DNA from: Clostridia bacterium
Lineage (GTDB): Bacteria; Bacillota; Clostridia; Christensenellales; Aristaeellaceae
Reading direction: 5' to 3'
Assembly (NCBI GenBank): GCA_017521565.1
Contig: JAFXCE010000126.1
Coordinates: 1-64,000 of the forward strand
DNA length: 64,000 nt
The notes beneath the pieces were generated by a model. That model had not been told where the DNA came from. It did not search any database and was given only the letters and a program-made list of their open reading frames with translations. The first letter of the stretch is position 1; every line of letters begins with the position of its first letter. Positions 57,067 to 64,000 of the stretch are shown here, piece by piece. The translations under genes were made by a program, and so were the position numbers.

Positions 57067-59064
57067 TCAGCTTACCCGATCTTCCCGCTCGTCCACCATG
57101 CGCATTTCGTTCGCGTCCTTTGCTCCGCAGTTGATTTCCTCCGGCGCATGGTATGTCGGGACAACCTGCTTCATCGCGCAGCGAACGATTTCGTTATCCT
57201 CCGTCTTCACTGCGCTGCGCAGAATCTCGAGCTTCTTTTCAATCTCGCCGCGGCTGAGCGGCTTATCCCGTTCTACAAAGATCAGGCGATTCTCTGTTTT
57301 ATCCAGTTCTTCCGTCTTGATGAGCAGCTCTTCATACAGCTTCTCACCCGGGCGCAGGCCCGTCTCAATGATGTTGATGTCCTTATACGGCTCATAGCCG
57401 GAAAGGCGAATCATGTTCTCCGCCAGTTCCAGAATTTTGACCGGCTTGCCCATATCCAGCACATACAATTCGCCGTTCTTCGCCATCGCGCCCGATTCAA
57501 GCACCAGCTGGCTGGCCTCCGGAATCGTCATGAAGTAGCGGATAATCCGCCTGTCCGTCAGCGTCACCGGGCCGCCGTTCATGATCTGCCGCTTAAACAG
57601 CGGAATCACCGAACCGTTGCTGCCCAGCACGTTGCCAAAGCGCGTCGCGCTGAAATTTGTCTTGCTCTGCGCGCGGCTCAGCACAATCATCTCGCACATG
57701 CGCTTGGTCGCGCCCATCACGTTCGTCGGATTGACCGCCTTATCGGTGGAGATCATTGTGAATTTCTTTACGCCGTGCTTTTCAGCCGCCTCCACAATGT
57801 TGAGCGTACCAAAGACATTGTTCTTTACCGCTTCGCAGCAGTTATGCTCCATCAGCGGCACATGCTTGTGCGCAGCGGCATGCAGCACGATATCCGGGTG
57901 ATACTTGGCAAACACGCAGTCAAGCGCCTTCGCATCGCAGACCGAAACGATCTCCACCTGCACGTTCAGCGTAACGCCATAAGCGATTTTCAGTTCCTGC
58001 TGGATATCGTACGCGCCGTTTTCATACACATCAAGAATGATCAGCTGGCGGGGCTGCATTTTTGCAATCTGCCGGCAAAGCTCGCCGCCGATCGAGCCGC
58101 CGCCGCCGGAAATCAACACCGACTTGCCGCGATAATACGCGCGCGTCCTGCCCCCGGTAAAGTCCATCGGCTGGCGGAAGAGCAGTTCCTCAATATCAAA
58201 TTCGCGCAGGCTGCGCTTGCCGTTTTCTACGGTCTGCGTCAGCGGATAATCGTAAACCTTGATCTTACAGCCTGTCATCTTATACAGGTCATAAAGCTCC
58301 TTTTTGCGCTCTGCAGCCATCTGCGGCAGCGCAAATACGATTTCCTGCACCGGGTAGCTCATCAGCCTCTCCTGCGTTGCCTCCATCTCGGAAAGCACCG
58401 GGATGCCATTGATGCTGCGCCCGATTTTTTCTTTATCGATATCGATGAAGCAACAGGGCCTGTATGCGGAGCGCGGGTTATTCGCCAGCTCCTCCGCGAG
58501 CATCACGCCAACGCGTCCCGCGCCGACCACGGCAATGTTGATCTTCGGCGTGATGTTCTTTCGCTCGCTTTCGCGCTGAGCCGGACTGTCGTGGATATCT
58601 GTCAGCCCCGCCGTCATCCTGCGCAGAAACTGCGCAAAGCGATTCCCCTCGTACTCATACAGATACTGATAGACAAAGCGGATCGTCATCCCGCACAGCA
58701 GATTGAGCGCGATGATGCACAGCGTACGCACAAACGAAATCTTGTAATCTCCGGGCATGCTCACGCTCTGAATCACATAAAAGCTGATACCGGCAAAGAA
58801 ATCTGAAATGATCATCTGCATGTACGCCATCGTACCGCCGTAACGCCAGATCTGCCTGTATACGCCGCTCACCATGCGCCAGCCATATACCGTACCGATG
58901 CTCACAGCCGTCTGCAGCATGACGGCCATGACCGCCAGATGTTCATCCTCGCTGGGATAAATCACCAGCATCAGCCAGTCTACCATGAGCAGCAGAAGCA
59001 GATCGCATAACATGAGCTTGAGCTTATGATGGTTGCTCTGCTCCAGCCGATTATCTCGTAACAT
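57067..59064 (-). CDS. Membrane-bound nucleotide-sugar epimerase/dehydratase (CapD/WbpM type)
   Basis: A 665-residue protein. Four helices lead (CDLLLLLMVDWLMLVIYP onward), then a CoA-binding-like Rossmann domain (INIAVVGAGRVGVMLAEELA), then an extended SDR domain with KSVLISGGGGSIGGELCRQI, FTMISTDKAVNPTNVMGATK and RFGNVLGSNGSVIPLF. In WbpM-type enzymes the catalytic Tyr is replaced by Met as in VMGATKR here, so this is the 4,6-dehydratase type for UDP-N-acetyl sugars. It serves capsule or O-glycan sugar synthesis. No other capsule genes are near. Confidence 0.92.
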   Translation of the reverse strand: MLRDNRLEQSNHHKLKLMLCDLLLLLMVDWLMLVIYPSEDEHLAVMAVMLQTAVSIGTVYGWRMVSGVYRQIWRYGGTMAYMQMIISDFFAGISFYVIQSVSMPGDYKISFVRTLCIIALNLLCGMTIRFVYQYLYEYEGNRFAQFLRRMTAGLTDIHDSPAQRESERKNITPKINIAVVGAGRVGVMLAEELANNPRSAYRPCCFIDIDKEKIGRSINGIPVLSEMEATQERLMSYPVQEIVFALPQMAAERKKELYDLYKMTGCKIKVYDYPLTQTVENGKRSLREFDIEELLFRQPMDFTGGRTRAYYRGKSVLISGGGGSIGGELCRQIAKMQPRQLIILDVYENGAYDIQQELKIAYGVTLNVQVEIVSVCDAKALDCVFAKYHPDIVLHAAAHKHVPLMEHNCCEAVKNNVFGTLNIVEAAEKHGVKKFTMISTDKAVNPTNVMGATKRMCEMIVLSRAQSKTNFSATRFGNVLGSNGSVIPLFKRQIMNGGPVTLTDRRIIRYFMTIPEASQLVLESGAMAKNGELYVLDMGKPVKILELAENMIRLSGYEPYKDINIIETGLRPGEKLYEELLIKTEELDKTENRLIFVERDKPLSRGEIEKKLEILRSAVKTEDNEIVRCAMKQVVPTYHAPEEINCGAKDANEMRMVDEREDRVS

Positions 59065-59224
59065 CGCTCTGTTTTCCCCTTATATTTCCATGAAGGCCGG
59101 TTCCTTCGGTCCTTCTTCCCAAGAAACCTATCCATGACAATAGTTTTACACTTTATTATACCTCACCGATATTCTTTTTTCAACCGATATTTAGATGCGC
59201 CGCCCGTTCCATACAAGCGCAAAA

Positions 59225-59244
59225 GCAGAGCCCAAAGGCTCTGC
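59225..59244 (-). terminator. Terminator of the unknown secreted protein gene
   Basis: GCAGAGCC-CAAA-GGCTCTGC, with TTTTGC following on the minus strand, ten bases after the stop. Confidence 0.8.
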
Positions 59245-59254
59245 ATATATTGGT

Positions 59255-60610
59255 TTATCCGTTCACCGGCATGTCATCCGCGGGCAGCGCACCCACCGTA
59301 TCGCCGCGCTGGATTTCAAATCCATGTACCTTGCCGTCGTCTCCGCCGACAAAGACCGTCAGCCAGATATCTTCTTCCACCTGCGTTCGCGCCATGCGGC
59401 ACGCGCCCCAATCATTGTGAATCACTTCATCCTGAAGATGCCATGTCGGATTGGTCAGAGCGATCATCTGCTCAGCGTCCTTCGCCGCAGAGAGCACATC
59501 CTCATCGCTGATATTCATCACCGACGGACCGGGATTCGCGTCCCAATCGCGCTGATTCGCCCAATGTGCCGAAACCAGTTCCTTGGTCTCCCAATCATAC
59601 ATCACCTGTGCATAGGTTTTATATCCTTCTGCCGTGATCCACGAAAACATGGCGCCATAGCTTCTTCGCCCTTCGCTGTCCCATGCCTGTCTGCCCTGCA
59701 CATCGAATACAACAGGCACATATCCGCCATCGTTAAACACATGCTCAAGGCCCATTGAAAGCGGTGCATCCAGCGCATTGAGCACGCGGCGAGCCTGCTT
59801 CTCAACAGCATCATGATCAATCTCGCCGGTCATATCGTGATAACCCATATCCACCAGCATCGCCACGAATTCCTCGTCCGTCGCCGCGCGGTACGGGCGG
59901 ATGGTAAAATCCGGCAGGCCGCAGAAGTAGCGGCTGTCCAGCTTCGGCTGGATCGCCCGGATTTCGCCCGCAGCAGTCACATCCAACAAGCCGTGCTCAA
60001 TGAGCCGCGCCAGCGTGGAGTATCGATCGCGCTCTTCCTCGCCGAGGAAGCGGTTGGTTTCGATTCCGCCGCCGCGGGCGCAATTGCGTGCGCTGAGCGC
60101 ATAGGGATCAAACGTAAGTCCCAGCTGATTGTATGCGTCAATCACGGCGAGGATCTGCTCATCCGTCATGCACGGGCCGGGCAGAATCACAAATGCCTTT
60201 TCGCCCGCGTAGTCCGCCGGATCCAGCGCGTATACGCCCACGATAACGTCTTCCATCTTGTTCAGGATGCTCTCGCCCGTGTAGGCAATCCTGCCCGCCT
60301 TGTAATCCGAGAGCAGCTTTTCGGCACGCAGGCTTTCGCCCGCCGTCATGCGCGGGCGCTGCTCTACGTCATGGTAGCATTCGCCGTCGAATTTGCTCTC
60401 CACCCAGCCTTCGGCGTTTTCCCAAACCGGGAACCAGTCACCATAGCCTGCGTAGTAGCTCTCATCCGGCAGATAGGAAACCTCCTGCGAAGCGATCTCT
60501 GCCATCTCCACATCCGGCGCAGCCTCCACCACGCCCTCGGTCACCCCAAGCGTCGCCGCAGGCAGCAGGCACAGCAGCAGTAAAGTTGTCCACAGAGTCT
60601 TGTTTTTCAT
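59255..60610 (-). CDS. Secreted protein of unknown function
   Basis: A 451-residue protein with a signal peptide (TLWTTLLLLCLLPAATLGVT). The rest is soluble and acidic, with few Cys. Three loosely similar parts can be seen around DEQILAVIDAYNQLG, DEEFVAMLVDMGYHDMTGEI and DEDVLSAAKDAEQMI. No known catalytic motif is evident. The ending fits a globular beta domain (DIWLTVFVGGDDGKVHGFEI). It lies 45 bases after the histidine kinase gene on the same strand, so it may belong to that regulon or sensing unit. I do not recognise the family. Confidence 0.75.
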   Translation of the reverse strand: MKNKTLWTTLLLLCLLPAATLGVTEGVVEAAPDVEMAEIASQEVSYLPDESYYAGYGDWFPVWENAEGWVESKFDGECYHDVEQRPRMTAGESLRAEKLLSDYKAGRIAYTGESILNKMEDVIVGVYALDPADYAGEKAFVILPGPCMTDEQILAVIDAYNQLGLTFDPYALSARNCARGGGIETNRFLGEEERDRYSTLARLIEHGLLDVTAAGEIRAIQPKLDSRYFCGLPDFTIRPYRAATDEEFVAMLVDMGYHDMTGEIDHDAVEKQARRVLNALDAPLSMGLEHVFNDGGYVPVVFDVQGRQAWDSEGRRSYGAMFSWITAEGYKTYAQVMYDWETKELVSAHWANQRDWDANPGPSVMNISDEDVLSAAKDAEQMIALTNPTWHLQDEVIHNDWGACRMARTQVEEDIWLTVFVGGDDGKVHGFEIQRGDTVGALPADDMPVNG

Positions 60611-60655
60611 GTTGATTCAGCTCCTTTCTGTGGATATATTAACGCTAAAAACGTT

Positions 60656-61843
60656 TCAGAGTCCTCGAGAAGTTGTATCAAAGTGGTAAACAACCGTCGT
60701 ACCTTCGCCCGGTACAGAATCGATCATCAAGCTGCCGCGATGCAACTGCGCAATCCTTTTACAGAGCGTCAGCCCCAGCCCTGCGCCGCCTTGCGCCCGC
60801 GCACGGGACTTGTCCGCCTTATAATACGGTTCAAACGCACGCGCCGCCTGTTCTCTCGTCATGCCGCAGCCGCGGTCAATTACGTCAAAGCCGTCCTGCC
60901 GCATGTGCACACATACAGGCGCCTCTCCGCCCGCACGCTGCGCATTGACAATGAGGTTGCGCAGAAGCTGAATCGTTAGCTCCCGCTCGGCGAAAAACAG
61001 CGCATCCTCGCCAGAAAGGCTCACGTTCTCAAAGACCGAAACCGCTTCCCTCGCCATCTCCATAGAAGAAAAACGAACAAATTCCGGCGCAGCATGCTCA
61101 AGCCGCGTCAGCTGCAAGAGCCGCTCGTCCATATCAGACAGGCGCTGCGCTTCACACGCCATGGTTTCCAGCAGCGCGTCACGCTCATTCTGGGGCAGTC
61201 TTGCCCGCTGCATCAGGCGGCAGCCTGCGACAATCGCGGTCAGCGGCGTACGCATTTCGTGTGCCAAGGCATCGATGAATTCCTGCCTCTGCTGCGCCAG
61301 CAGCCTAAACGGCCGAGCCAGCCAACCGGAGAGTAAAGCCGACAGTGCACCGCACAGCAGCACACCCAAAAGACTTAGGCCACCCGCCCAGCCTGCCAGA
61401 TCCCGCCGCAGTGCATAGACCGCAGAAACATCCGACACCAACAGCAGCGTCAGGTCTTCGTTAAGCCTATGCGCAATGTACAGCGTCTCGTTCGGCCGAT
61501 TCAGCAGCGTTGCGCGCCCACTCGTACCGATCAGCTCGTCAAGCGCATCCGCATCGCCAATCTCTGCGCCAGCCATCACAGCGCTGCGATACAGCAGCGC
61601 AACAGTCAGTGTATCCGAACCGTAACGCCCCTGCAGACCGGAAGCCACGGCATAAACCTCTTCGCGTGACTTGTCTGTAATCTCCATTGCCACGGCGCGG
61701 GCAATGGCCGCCTCCTCGGACAGCGCCCTCGTGCGCTCGCGTTCCATGGTCAGGTCAAAGCAGTGCCTCACAATCAGCATAGCGCCCAGCGGAAAGAGCA
61801 GAAGCGCCAAGGCAGTCATCGCAGCCGCAATCTTTGTTCTCAT
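60656..61843 (-). CDS. Sensor histidine kinase
   Basis: A 395-residue protein. An N-terminal helix (MTALALLLFPLGAMLIV), an outside domain of about 120 residues and a second helix (LAGWAGGLSLLGVLLCGALS) form the sensor. The kinase core has the phosphoacceptor His in FIDALAHEMRTPLTAIVAGC, the N box LLRNLIVNAQRAGG, and G boxes DVIDRGCGMTRE and GGAGLGLTLCKRIAQLH. Its ATG overlaps the regulator stop as ATGA, so the two are coupled. The signal is unknown. Confidence 0.92.
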   Translation of the reverse strand: MRTKIAAAMTALALLLFPLGAMLIVRHCFDLTMERERTRALSEEAAIARAVAMEITDKSREEVYAVASGLQGRYGSDTLTVALLYRSAVMAGAEIGDADALDELIGTSGRATLLNRPNETLYIAHRLNEDLTLLLVSDVSAVYALRRDLAGWAGGLSLLGVLLCGALSALLSGWLARPFRLLAQQRQEFIDALAHEMRTPLTAIVAGCRLMQRARLPQNERDALLETMACEAQRLSDMDERLLQLTRLEHAAPEFVRFSSMEMAREAVSVFENVSLSGEDALFFAERELTIQLLRNLIVNAQRAGGEAPVCVHMRQDGFDVIDRGCGMTREQAARAFEPYYKADKSRARAQGGAGLGLTLCKRIAQLHRGSLMIDSVPGEGTTVVYHFDTTSRGL

Positions 61844-62508
61844 CTGCTCGCCTCCAGAGTGCCATTAAAGCGATAGCCATATTTATAGACCGTCTCGATG
61901 TACTGCGCACCGATCTTGCTGCGCAGGCGCTGAACATGCACATCCACCGTACGCGTCTCGCCCGCATAATCGTAGCCCCATACACCAAGGAGGAGTTCCT
62001 CGCGCGTGACGGCGACATTGCGTCGGCGCACCAGCATGACCAGCAAATCAAATTCCAGCGCAGTCATAGCAATTTCCCTGCCCGAAAGCAGCACACGACG
62101 CGCGGAGATATCGATTTCAAGCGAACCAAATGAAAACGCTTTATCCTCCCGTTTTGTTCGCCGCAGGATGTTTTCCACCCGCGCCAGCAGTTCCGCCGGT
62201 TCAAATGGCTTCAGGATATAGTCCTGCGCGCCCATCGACAGCCCGCGTACGCGATCCGCCACGGCAGTCTTTGCTGTCAAAAACAGCACGGGCACATCCT
62301 GCCTGATCAGAAATTCACCGAGTGAAAAACCATCCTCTCCCGGCAGCATGATATCCAGAAGTACTAGATCCGGCGTCTTTTCCTCATATTGTCGGCGCGC
62401 CTTTACTCCATCTTCTGCCTCGCGGACACTGTGCCCGACAAGGCGCAAATGTATGGAAACCACCTGCCGGATTGCGGTCTCATCCTCTACAAGCATAATA
62501 TCAGCCAT
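61840..62508 (-). CDS. OmpR-family response regulator
   Basis: A 222-residue protein. The receiver domain has MLVEDETAIRQVV, the phosphoacceptor Asp in LVLLDIMLPGEDGFSL, and LFLTAKTAVADRVRG and YILKPFEPAELL. The winged helix ends VDVHVQRLRSKIGAQYIETV YKYGYRF-type. I chose the ATG at 62508, after GGAGGGATGGTT. It overlaps the kinase gene. Just upstream lie three 11-base-phased repeats typical of OmpR/PhoB-class sites, so it probably controls itself and the divergent ABC transporter. Confidence 0.93.
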   Translation of the reverse strand: MADIMLVEDETAIRQVVSIHLRLVGHSVREAEDGVKARRQYEEKTPDLVLLDIMLPGEDGFSLGEFLIRQDVPVLFLTAKTAVADRVRGLSMGAQDYILKPFEPAELLARVENILRRTKREDKAFSFGSLEIDISARRVLLSGREIAMTALEFDLLVMLVRRRNVAVTREELLLGVWGYDYAGETRTVDVHVQRLRSKIGAQYIETVYKYGYRFNGTLEASR

Positions 62509-62546
62509 AACCATCCCTCCGTGTGGCTTCATTATAACATAATGTC

Positions 62547-62574
62547 TGTGACCTGCCTGTAACAAAGTTGTAAA
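62547..62574. promoter_or_regulatory. Three 11-bp-phased direct repeats, candidate response-regulator operator
   Basis: TGTGAC (62547), TGTAAC (62558) and TGTAAA (62569) recur every 11 bases between the two-component system and the ABC transporter. The spacing is that of PhoB/OmpR-class dimers. The last repeat overlaps the -35 of the ABC promoter. Confidence 0.6.
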
Positions 62575-62596
62575 TCCATCTCAGTTGTGCTATACT
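62568..62596 (+). promoter_or_regulatory. Promoter of the SsuA-type ABC operon
   Basis: TTGTAA (62568-62573), a 17-base spacer and TATACT (62591-62596), about 38 bases before the ATG at 62635. Confidence 0.75.
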
Positions 62597-62634
62597 ATCT
62601 GCGTTTCTATTATGCATACAGGAGGTATACTGTA

Positions 62635-63588
62635 ATGAAAAAATGGCTTGCTTTTGCGCTGGCTCTGGCGCTTTCCTTTTCTCTCGCCGCCTGCTCCATG
62701 GCGGACGACAAGGTGAACGTCTTTGCGCTCAAGGGCCCGACCGGTATCGGTATGGTCGGCGTGATGGAGAATCACCCCGATGCGTATAACTTCACCCTCG
62801 CCGGCGCCGCGGACGAGATCGTCGCCGCGATCGCCAGCGGCAGCGCGGACATCGCCGCCTGCCCGACGAACCTCGCCGCGACCCTTTACCAGAAGACCAA
62901 GGGCAACGTGCAGCTGATGGCGCTCAACACGCTGGGCGTTCTGCATGTCGTCTCTTCCGATCACAGCATCGACTCCTTTGACGACCTCGCGGGCCGCAAG
63001 GTCTACGCGACCGGTCAGGCGAGCGTGCCGGAGTATGTGATCAGCTACATCCTCGAGGCCAACGGCCTGAAGGACAAGGTTGAGGTCGAATATGTCGCCG
63101 AGCACAGCGAGCTGGCCACCATGATGGCCGCCGGTCAGGCGGAAATCGGCATCATGCCGGAGCCGCACGTCACCAGCGCGCTCATGCAGAACGACTCGCT
63201 CAAGGCGGTCATCGATGTCACCAGCGCATTCGAGGCTGCAGCAAAGGCCAGCGGCTCTGATATGGTGCTTTCCATGGGCTGCGTGATCGTCCGCCGTGAT
63301 TTCGCCGAGGCGAATCCGGAGAAGGTTCAGCAGTTCCTTGATGCATACAGCGAGTCCGTTGCGCTGGTTAATGCGGACGCCGCCGCTGCGGGCGAGCTCG
63401 TACAGAAGCACGGCGTACTGCCCAAGGCTGCTGTCGCCACCCGCGCGATCCCGAACTGCCACATCGTGTTCATCGAGGGCGCGCAGATGCGCACCCAGAT
63501 TGAGCCGCTGTACACCCTGCTCTACACCGCGAATCCCAAGTCCGTCGGCGGCGCGCTGCCGGGCGATGATTTCTACTATGTTCACTAA
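62635..63588 (+). CDS. ABC transporter substrate-binding lipoprotein (NitT/TauT/SsuA type)
   Basis: A 317-residue protein with a lipoprotein signal (ALALALSFSLAACSM; Cys about residue 20). The mature part follows the NMT1/SsuA fold: LKGPTGIGMVGVMENHPDAY, then AADEIVAAIASGSADIAACP, then SFDDLAGRKVYATGQASVPE. PTGIG at the first loop contacts the ligand. Substrates of this family include sulfonates, nitrate and thiamine precursors; the ligand here is not clear. ACAGGAGGTATACTGTA precedes the ATG. The permease gene overlaps its end by 11 bases. Confidence 0.9.
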   Translation: MKKWLAFALALALSFSLAACSMADDKVNVFALKGPTGIGMVGVMENHPDAYNFTLAGAADEIVAAIASGSADIAACPTNLAATLYQKTKGNVQLMALNTLGVLHVVSSDHSIDSFDDLAGRKVYATGQASVPEYVISYILEANGLKDKVEVEYVAEHSELATMMAAGQAEIGIMPEPHVTSALMQNDSLKAVIDVTSAFEAAAKASGSDMVLSMGCVIVRRDFAEANPEKVQQFLDAYSESVALVNADAAAAGELVQKHGVLPKAAVATRAIPNCHIVFIEGAQMRTQIEPLYTLLYTANPKSVGGALPGDDFYYVH

Positions 63589-64000
63589 ATCCTTCGGCCC
63601 GCGCGCAAAAGTCCTGCTTTCGCGCGCGGGCGTTTTGGTTTTCTATCTGCTGCTGTGGAGCATCGCTGCCCGGGTGATCGATCAGCCGCTGCTGCTGCCC
63701 GCTCCCCATGCGGTGCTGAAAAAGCTGCTGGAGCTTTTGCCGCAGGCAGCTTTTTATCAGACTGTGCTGGGAACGCTCACGCGTACGCTGCTTTCCTATC
63801 TGCTGGGGATTGCGGCTGCGGTGCTTCTTGGCGCGCTCAGCTGCCGCTTCGCCGCGGCTGAGCTGCTGATCTCCCCGCTGCTCTCTACGATCCGCGCTAC
63901 GCCGGTTACGTCGTTCATCGTCATCGCGCTGGTATGGCTTTCCAGTCCGCGCGTCCCGGTGCTTACGGGCTTCCTGATGACGCTGCCGGTTGTCTATGCC
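63578..64000 (+). CDS. ABC transporter permease (SsuC/TauC type), partial
   Basis: The frame is open from an ATG at 63578 (overlapping the binding protein stop by 11 bases) to the window edge, 141 codons. LLLPAPHAVLKKLLELLPQA and LGTLTRTLLSYLLGIAAAVL are typical of the SsuC/TauC/NitT permeases (LPxPxxV start), and ISPLLSTIRATPVTSFIVIA follows. The EAA loop and an ATP-binding subunit would lie beyond the edge. Confidence 0.88.
   Translation, partial: MFTKSFGPRAKVLLSRAGVLVFYLLLWSIAARVIDQPLLLPAPHAVLKKLLELLPQAAFYQTVLGTLTRTLLSYLLGIAAAVLLGALSCRFAAAELLISPLLSTIRATPVTSFIVIALVWLSSPRVPVLTGFLMTLPVVYA

Noticed and set aside
57148-58806. 552-codon open frame antisense to the CapD-type gene
   Set aside because: Same cause: a shadow rich in His, Arg and Leu of a clear gene on the other strand.
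1-64000. CRISPR arrays, rRNA genes or common riboswitches
   Set aside because: No regularly spaced repeats, rRNA sequence or recognisable riboswitch core was seen on either strand.

Overview
The window comes from a spore-forming, GC-rich member of the Clostridia, most likely a gut commensal. The support is a sigK gene, a YhcN/YlaJ-type spore lipoprotein, VanW-family proteins, a CD1247-type acidic zinc-ribbon protein, many carbohydrate genes, ferredoxin and FprA flavoprotein genes, and an interspersed repeat resembling ones common in gut Firmicutes. I cannot assign a genus. No rRNA and no CRISPR array was seen; one tRNA gene is present.

Positions 1-901 hold the end of a KdpD-like kinase and kdpE, more AT-rich than the rest. 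Positions about 994-9871 are a compact integrated mobile element next to tRNA-Pro(GGG). It carries a tyrosine integrase, a serine recombinase, an ArdC-type antirestriction protein, a winged-helix protein that may act in replication, a ribbon-helix-helix protein, two XRE regulators, an ImmA/IrrE protease with a DUF4411 PIN-like partner, and several tiny coupled genes. No relaxase or transfer gene is visible. The element has oddities: a probable ATT start, an in-frame TAG, and a divergent promoter switch with an identical 12-bp element over both -10 regions.

Positions 9.9-29.1 kb are mostly host housekeeping and sporulation genes: NSS transporter, deformylase-like protein, spore lipoprotein, uridine kinase-like protein, HI0933 flavoprotein, RpiR regulator, surE, two VanW proteins, efp, sigK, a ferredoxin protein divergent from a Crp/Fnr regulator, and a run of stress and hydrolase genes (yaaA, bcp, YaiI). 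Next to sigK is a small gene broken by a one-base slip in a run of six A.

Positions 29.7-39 kb hold two AraM-type glycerol-1-phosphate dehydrogenase copies (one truncated) flanking a ribulokinase-like gene, then a broken second copy of sigK, then an operon with a glycosidase-like protein, a LOR/SDH protein and a GH20 enzyme. Positions 39.9-49.6 kb hold a C39-like peptidase, an M20 amidohydrolase, a three-gene sugar ABC transporter, and a divergent four-gene operon (BadF-type kinase, SIS protein, neutral-ceramidase-like protein, ROK regulator). This last group looks like one amino-sugar or glycoconjugate salvage locus and is the best candidate for a poorly described system.

Positions 49.7-64 kb hold hydrolases and esterases, an FprA flavoprotein with a CcdA/TlpA pair, a tandem flavodoxin-like protein, a CapD-type sugar epimerase/dehydratase, an unknown secreted protein, and a two-component system. 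That system is divergent from a SsuA-type ABC transporter across three 11-bp-phased repeats.
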